9,819 nt of DNA, taken from Candidatus Hydrogenedentota bacterium (GTDB taxonomy: Bacteria; Hydrogenedentota; Hydrogenedentia; Hydrogenedentales; SLHB01). This document shows, piece by piece, positions 5,905 to 9,819 of this stretch. A program made the translations under genes and the position numbers. Under the pieces are notes generated by a model. The model searched no databases. It was not told where the DNA came from and saw nothing but the letters and a program-made list of their open reading frames with translations. Numbering within the stretch: the stretch's first letter is position 1; every line of letters begins with the position of its first letter. The DNA lies in the NCBI GenBank assembly GCA_007130675.1, contig SLSB01000504.1:1-9819 (forward strand), given 5' to 3'.

Positions 5905-8316
5905 TCAACTGCCCTCGGGCGCGATGAGCACTTCATCCAGGCAGTAGGAGTGCCCCTCCTTGACCCGGCCTCTGTCTGGAGCGAGAAACCGTAGCCCCTC
6001 GAGCACGTTCACGCCGGGATAGCGGTCGCGGATTACGCGCACATCCGTATCGAGGATATGCCATTCGCCGTCGTCTTCGAGGCGCGGGAGATCCGGGTCG
6101 TTTTCCGCGCGGCTGGTATTGGGACTGGCCGCCAGCCACAACTCCTGCCCGGAAAACGCGCGGATATAGAAGCCAATCGGCGTGCCGGGGTCTACGCGGT
6201 ACCGGATGCGGAGCAGCGGGTAGGTGTCGATGCACCAGTCCGCCGGATGCACCCACGCAGGCAAGAGGCCGCCGTCTTCGGGAGCATACACCCGCAGCCA
6301 GCCTTCTCCATGTTCTCCCTCTTCGCCAGGCGCGATGATGCGGTTGCCACCACGGGGATGGGTCCAGGGTGGGGGCACATCGGTGCCGTCTTCAAGCACC
6401 AGGACGCGCTCCCATCGCCTCGCGGCGGTAGTTGCGGGCCGGTAGCTCTGCCACCGCCACCACCACTCGTCATCGTCGATGCCGAACGTGCTATGCAGCA
6501 ACGGCGCTCCGGGATCGCGCGGCGGTTCGACAACCACATAACCGGTCCCCCGGTGCACGCCGCCGTTGGTGTCTTCCACGCGGACGCGGATGGGGTAGTC
6601 GTAGGCGCGGTCATAGGTGTGGGTGAACTCGGTTGTATCGAGCACGAGTGTGCCGTCGCCAAGCTGCCATTCGATAGACGCCGTGTCGGCAATGCCCCGG
6701 AGCACCAGACGCAACTGAACCGGCTCGCCGGGGGCGACGTGAAACGGCTCGGCGCGTACCTCGACACTCGGGCGGCCGTCTTCGCCGTGTTCGTACACGC
6801 CGACGTCCGGGCCCGAACCGCTCCACCGCAGGTTCACGGGATCGCCGTCCTGCCAGCGGACGGACTGGTCCAGCACAAGCGTCTGGTCGCCGCGGTTCAC
6901 CTCGACGACGCGCGCTTCGACAGCATCCGCACCGACCCGGATCACATCGCCCGCCTCTCCGGGTATGCCGAAACCGTCATAGAACGGCAAGACGTCGTCT
7001 ACCGGCAACACCGCCGCTTCGCCGTCGCCCACGGCGCGGGCAAGGGGCATTGCGGCATTGCGCAGCGCGCTGTCCGCGCGCAGGCCGTGGATGTAGTTGG
7101 CCGCGTCCACGAAACCGGGGTCGGCGTCTACGTTGCCTTCAAACACGTCAGGAGCGGCTTCATTCGCTGCCTCGACGCTGTACGCGCTGCCATTCCAATC
7201 GATGACGCTGCCCCAGCCGGGCTCGGGCCCGCGCAGCGCGTTGCCCCGAAACCGCAGCTCGACGGGACCGCCGCCCGACGCCCGCATTTGATACGAATTG
7301 CCGTGCGGATCGTTGTGCGCGAGGATATTGTTCATGAATTGTACGTCGCGCACCTGATCGCCGCCGCGTATCCGAAACCCATAGTGGGCGCAATCGTGAA
7401 ATACGTTGTTGTAGAACCTCAGAGCCTCGAGCATGCCTTCGCGCCAGGGATAGAGGTGAAGGGGCCCGCCGGGATTGCGGAAAACGCGGTTGAACCGGAA
7501 TATGCCGCGCTGGACGCAAAACTTGGCGTTCGACGAGGCCGAGCGGCCGCTGTTGTACGCATGCGTGATGATGTTGTGCTCGAACAACACGTCGTCGGTG
7601 GTGAAGAACTCGAAGGGACGGCCCCACGCGGCGTGAAATACGTTGCCGCGCACCACCATGCGCCGGTTAGAATCGGGCGGGAAGATCTGGAAAGGTGAGT
7701 GGCCCGCGCGGCTGACCACGTTGCCCTCGAACACGATGTTCTCCGAATCGCTGATCCGGGCCATATTGAATGCGTTCTTGCGCAACACCGAATCCTGAAC
7801 CCAGATGTTTTTGCTGTTCGTGATGTGAAAAGGCATGCCGCTGAAGCCTTTTTCCATGAGACAGTCGCGGATGACCACATGTTCGCACTGGTCCATGCGC
7901 AGCCAGCGGCCCTCGCGCCACCCGGGCTCGATATGAAACCCTTCGATGCGGACATGCGCCACGCCGTCCAGATCAAGCGGATAAGCGCTGCTGTCTTCCC
8001 CGAGCAGACGCGCGGTCCGGCGCTGCTCGGCGCGAAACACGAGCGGCGCGTCCGCCGTGCCGCTGTTCACGGGCGCCAGCACGCCCGCATAATCGCCCGG
8101 CAGAAACACCACCGTGTCACCGGCTTCCGCGGCCTCGCCCGCGTTTTCAAGCGTCGCCCACGGTGCGTCGCGACTCCCCGAGGCGGCATCATCGCCCTCC
8201 GGGCCGACATAGTAAACAGTGCCCGAAAAAGCCGAAAACGTGACAAAGAATCCGGCAATCACGGACAGCCAAACCGGCCGTGAGCAATTCTCTCGCATAC
8301 GATCAATCAACATCAT
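5905..8316 (-). CDS. Secreted right-handed parallel beta-helix protein with PKD-like and C-terminal beta-sandwich domains
   Basis: 803 residues from the first of two adjacent ATGs. A signal peptide is clear: basic start, then the hydrophobic run VWLSVIAGFFVTFSAFS (15-31), cleavage probably just after. The mature protein opens with YYVGPEGDDAASGS (35-48) and AGDTVVFLPGDY (65-76), the usual entry to secreted pectate-lyase-like beta-helices. Residues about 115-360 show repeated short strands with Asn and Ser turns (VVIRDCLMEKG, IVFEGNVVSRAG, VLFEHNIITHA, LRFYNNVFHDC, VQFMNNILAHN), one per helix coil. Residues about 515-597 resemble a PKD/Ig-like domain (WQLGDGT at 550-556, FTHTYD at 564-569). 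Residues about 605-803 form a beta-rich, Trp-rich end that may bind carbohydrate. Such proteins are often polysaccharide lyases or epimerases, but I see no diagnostic catalytic motif. Starts at 8316 and 8313 are both possible; AGGGGG just upstream is better spaced for 8313, and an upstream ATG at 8349 would place 11 extra residues before the signal peptide. It ends 36 bases from the convergent alarmone synthetase; no clear terminator lies in that gap. Confidence 0.88.
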   Translation of the reverse strand: MMLIDRMRENCSRPVWLSVIAGFFVTFSAFSGTVYYVGPEGDDAASGSRDAPWATLENAGEAAEAGDTVVFLPGDYAGVLAPVNSGTADAPLVFRAEQRRTARLLGEDSSAYPLDLDGVAHVRIEGFHIEPGWREGRWLRMDQCEHVVIRDCLMEKGFSGMPFHITNSKNIWVQDSVLRKNAFNMARISDSENIVFEGNVVSRAGHSPFQIFPPDSNRRMVVRGNVFHAAWGRPFEFFTTDDVLFEHNIITHAYNSGRSASSNAKFCVQRGIFRFNRVFRNPGGPLHLYPWREGMLEALRFYNNVFHDCAHYGFRIRGGDQVRDVQFMNNILAHNDPHGNSYQMRASGGGPVELRFRGNALRGPEPGWGSVIDWNGSAYSVEAANEAAPDVFEGNVDADPGFVDAANYIHGLRADSALRNAAMPLARAVGDGEAAVLPVDDVLPFYDGFGIPGEAGDVIRVGADAVEARVVEVNRGDQTLVLDQSVRWQDGDPVNLRWSGSGPDVGVYEHGEDGRPSVEVRAEPFHVAPGEPVQLRLVLRGIADTASIEWQLGDGTLVLDTTEFTHTYDRAYDYPIRVRVEDTNGGVHRGTGYVVVEPPRDPGAPLLHSTFGIDDDEWWWRWQSYRPATTAARRWERVLVLEDGTDVPPPWTHPRGGNRIIAPGEEGEHGEGWLRVYAPEDGGLLPAWVHPADWCIDTYPLLRIRYRVDPGTPIGFYIRAFSGQELWLAASPNTSRAENDPDLPRLEDDGEWHILDTDVRVIRDRYPGVNVLEGLRFLAPDRGRVKEGHSYCLDEVLIAPEGS

Positions 8317-8396
8317 ACCCCCTGTGTCTTGTGCAGTCTGCAATCTCAAAATCCTGAGCCGAACTGCCTGAACCGAGCAGCTCGTTACAATGTACC

Positions 8397-8425
8397 GTTA
8401 TAACCAACGCGAAACCGTATGACAA
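8397..8425 (-). promoter_or_regulatory. Sigma-70-type promoter for the beta-helix protein gene
   Basis: On the minus strand TTGTCA (8425-8420) and TATAAC (8402-8397) each match five of six consensus bases and are separated by exactly 17 bases. Transcription would start near 8390, giving a leader of about 75 bases. An imperfect inverted sequence GTTACAATGTAC (8384-8395) lies at the expected start site and could be an operator, though its symmetry is incomplete. This is the best promoter match in the window. Confidence 0.6.
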
Positions 8426-8599
8426 ACTCGCGCCAGAGGAGGTCGAAAACATCGCGGCGGCGTGCCCCCCCAAGACACAGAGGCTGGATGCAGGAAGAGC
8501 AGCATTGAAACCACGATGAAATCATGAGATTCTGAAGCGCGCTCAGTCAGTTCCGGCAGGATGGCATGCGCTTGCACGGTTTACGAGGGAGGAAATCTC
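8426..8599. other. Rest of the divergent intergenic region upstream of the plus-strand secreted protein
   Basis: No gene or RNA structure is recognised. It contains a weak plus-strand promoter candidate, TTGAAA (8505-8510) with GATTCT (8528-8533) after 17 bases, and a strong Shine-Dalgarno-like AGAGGAGGT (8435-8443) not followed by any start codon at a useful distance. GGAGG at 8588-8592 is the ribosome binding site of the gene starting at 8600, with seven bases between. Confidence 0.5.
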
Positions 8600-9819
8600 A
8601 TGATGCGGCGGCTTCTTCTTTGTGTCTTGGTGTGCCTGGGGGTCGCGGCGCACGCGGATTTCGACGCGGCCGGTTGGGTCGAACGGTTTCGGCATGAGCC
8701 CCCGGAGGCCTACGATGGCGGTTTGGCACCCGCCGTGTCGGCTGAATTGCCGGATTTCACGGTAACGCCGGCATCGCCCGGCGAACACTTGATGCGTGTA
8801 TCTCTGCCGTTCGCACCGGGCGCGCTGGCCGACGGCGCGGATGTGGAAGTAACCGTCGACGGCGCAACCATGCCCGCCGGGTTGCGCGTGCTCACGCATC
8901 ACCCGGGAAAACCCCGCTGGGTCCGTCGCGCTATCGTTACGTTTCTGCACACGTTCGACGATGATCGCGCGAAGACCTTCCGGCTTGTGCCCTTCGAGCA
9001 AGCCCCCCGCGAGTCCGGCGACGATCTCCAGGTTGGATCGCTCACGCTAACTCTTGATCCCCTCGGCGTAACGGTCGCGTGGGACAACGGCGAAACCTGG
9101 CGGGCGGACGTGATCGCTCCGGACCTTACCGGCGGCTACGAACCCCATGTAGAAGTCATCGAGCGCAACCTCCACTACCTTTGGGCACGTCTGCTTGTGC
9201 CGGACGCCGAATGGCCGCGCATCATCGAGGTTCGCGCGGACAATCTGGGTGCCGTCGCTGTTCAGGTGCACGTGCAGCGGCGTCTCGATGGCGATGCGTA
9301 TGCGCCGAATCTGGGTTGGCGCATCGAGGCGGACGCGGATTTCGACGAATTCCCGGCCCATGCGTTCAGGGATGGCGACAGGGTCAAGGCGTTCGCCGCG
9401 GGCCGCACGGTCTCTTTTCCCATCGCGCCGCTCACGCGGAAAGGAACAGTATCGGTGTCGGGAAGCACGCTCGAGTATTTGCGGTGCGAAGAAGGCGATG
9501 AGACGCCCTTTCAGTCGCACGCATGGCGGCGCGCGGCGGTCGTCATTAGCAATGGCACGGCCTACAACGCCCTGCTCGAACCCGCGCATACCATCGCAAT
9601 CGACGCGGCCCATTTCGACACGCTCTACGGCAGCGGCCAGGAACCGGACCTGACCCCGTGGCCGGAATTGGCCGCGTTGCGGGATTATCACCGCGACGCC
9701 ATCGTTGCCGCCGCGCTGCGGGGCGATGATTACGGCAATGTCACCTCGTTCGGGCCGGGGTCGGACGCGGGGGTCTTCGGCATGAACCGTCTGAACCACT
9801 GCCCGTCCATCTTCGAAGA
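8600..9819 (+). CDS. Secreted protein, possibly RIFT-barrel/PcRGLX(YetA)-like polysaccharide-degrading enzyme (3' part cut off by the window edge)
   Basis: The reading frame is open from the ATG at 8600 to the window end, giving 406 complete codons. Residues 1-19 are a signal peptide: Arg-Arg followed by LLLCVLVCLGVAAHA, cleavage probably before DFD, so the protein is exported. Residues about 55-160 fit a first beta-domain with the pattern 'RVSLPF..G.L.DGADVEVTVDG...PAGLRVLTHHPGKPRWVRRAIVTF', reminiscent of the N-terminal RIFT-barrel domain of PcRGLX/YetA-type exo-rhamnogalacturonan lyase-like proteins. A second beta-rich part (about 165-345) follows. From about 350 onward the sequence (WPELAALRDYHRDAIVAAAL, then GDDYGNVTSFG from 375) could open the helical catalytic barrel, most of which lies outside the window. 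GGAGG seven bases upstream fixes the start. It is divergent from the beta-helix gene. Secretion is well supported; the family is a recollection of pattern, not a search result, and another carbohydrate-active or unknown family is possible. Confidence 0.75.
   Translation, partial: MMRRLLLCVLVCLGVAAHADFDAAGWVERFRHEPPEAYDGGLAPAVSAELPDFTVTPASPGEHLMRVSLPFAPGALADGADVEVTVDGATMPAGLRVLTHHPGKPRWVRRAIVTFLHTFDDDRAKTFRLVPFEQAPRESGDDLQVGSLTLTLDPLGVTVAWDNGETWRADVIAPDLTGGYEPHVEVIERNLHYLWARLLVPDAEWPRIIEVRADNLGAVAVQVHVQRRLDGDAYAPNLGWRIEADADFDEFPAHAFRDGDRVKAFAAGRTVSFPIAPLTRKGTVSVSGSTLEYLRCEEGDETPFQSHAWRRAAVVISNGTAYNALLEPAHTIAIDAAHFDTLYGSGQEPDLTPWPELAALRDYHRDAIVAAALRGDDYGNVTSFGPGSDAGVFGMNRLNHCPSIFE

Noticed and set aside
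6058..7698. Long plus-strand open frame (546 codons) opposite the beta-helix gene
   Set aside because: It is antisense to a gene with a signal peptide, clear beta-helix repeats and a promoter. Its translation has no recognisable domain and is rich in Arg, Ala, Val and His, as expected from a GC-rich shadow frame.
8435..8443. AGAGGAGGT, a near-perfect Shine-Dalgarno sequence in the divergent region
   Set aside because: No ATG, GTG or TTG follows at a useful distance; the frame after it is short and lacks a start.

Overview
The window (about 9.8 kb, high GC) carries six protein-coding genes, two of them cut by the window edges. It has no RNA genes, CRISPR array, insertion sequence or other mobile element that I can support. 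The gene content is typical of an environmental, Gram-negative-like bacterium that handles glycans: a secreted DUF4838 protein, a secreted parallel beta-helix/PKD protein, a probable secreted RIFT-barrel protein and an RfaE-like sugar kinase. I would place it near Hydrogenedentota, Planctomycetota or Lentisphaerota (PVC-type metagenome bins), but this is inference from gene style only.

Left part (1-3025, minus strand): a PfkB/RfaE-like sugar kinase runs off the left edge. It is preceded, in transcription order, by a 752-residue secreted DUF4838 protein. The 132-base gap between them holds a stem-loop and a weak promoter candidate, so the two could be an operon with an internal promoter or two separate units.

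Middle (3026-5868, plus strand): a 258-base divergent intergenic region holds a promoter candidate for each direction, both with a TATACT -10 box, and a perfect 16-bp palindrome. A class III PLP aminotransferase follows. After 83 bases comes a small alarmone synthetase-type protein, made of a RelA/SpoT synthetase domain without a hydrolase domain, fused to four C-terminal tetratricopeptide repeats. This last gene is the most unusual of the window.

Right part (5905-9819): the beta-helix/PKD protein lies on the minus strand, tail to tail with the alarmone synthetase (36 bases apart). It has a good sigma-70-type promoter at 8397-8425. After a 283-base divergent region, a plus-strand secreted protein starts and leaves the window at the right edge; it most resembles RIFT-barrel (PcRGLX/YetA-like) polysaccharide-degrading proteins.

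Together, the secreted proteins and the sugar kinase point to breakdown and uptake of complex extracellular sugars, or to envelope sugar metabolism. The aminotransferase/alarmone pair looks like an unrelated housekeeping or stress module. I did not find a clear, previously undescribed multi-gene system; the best leads are the SAS-TPR fusion and the palindrome in the divergent promoter region.
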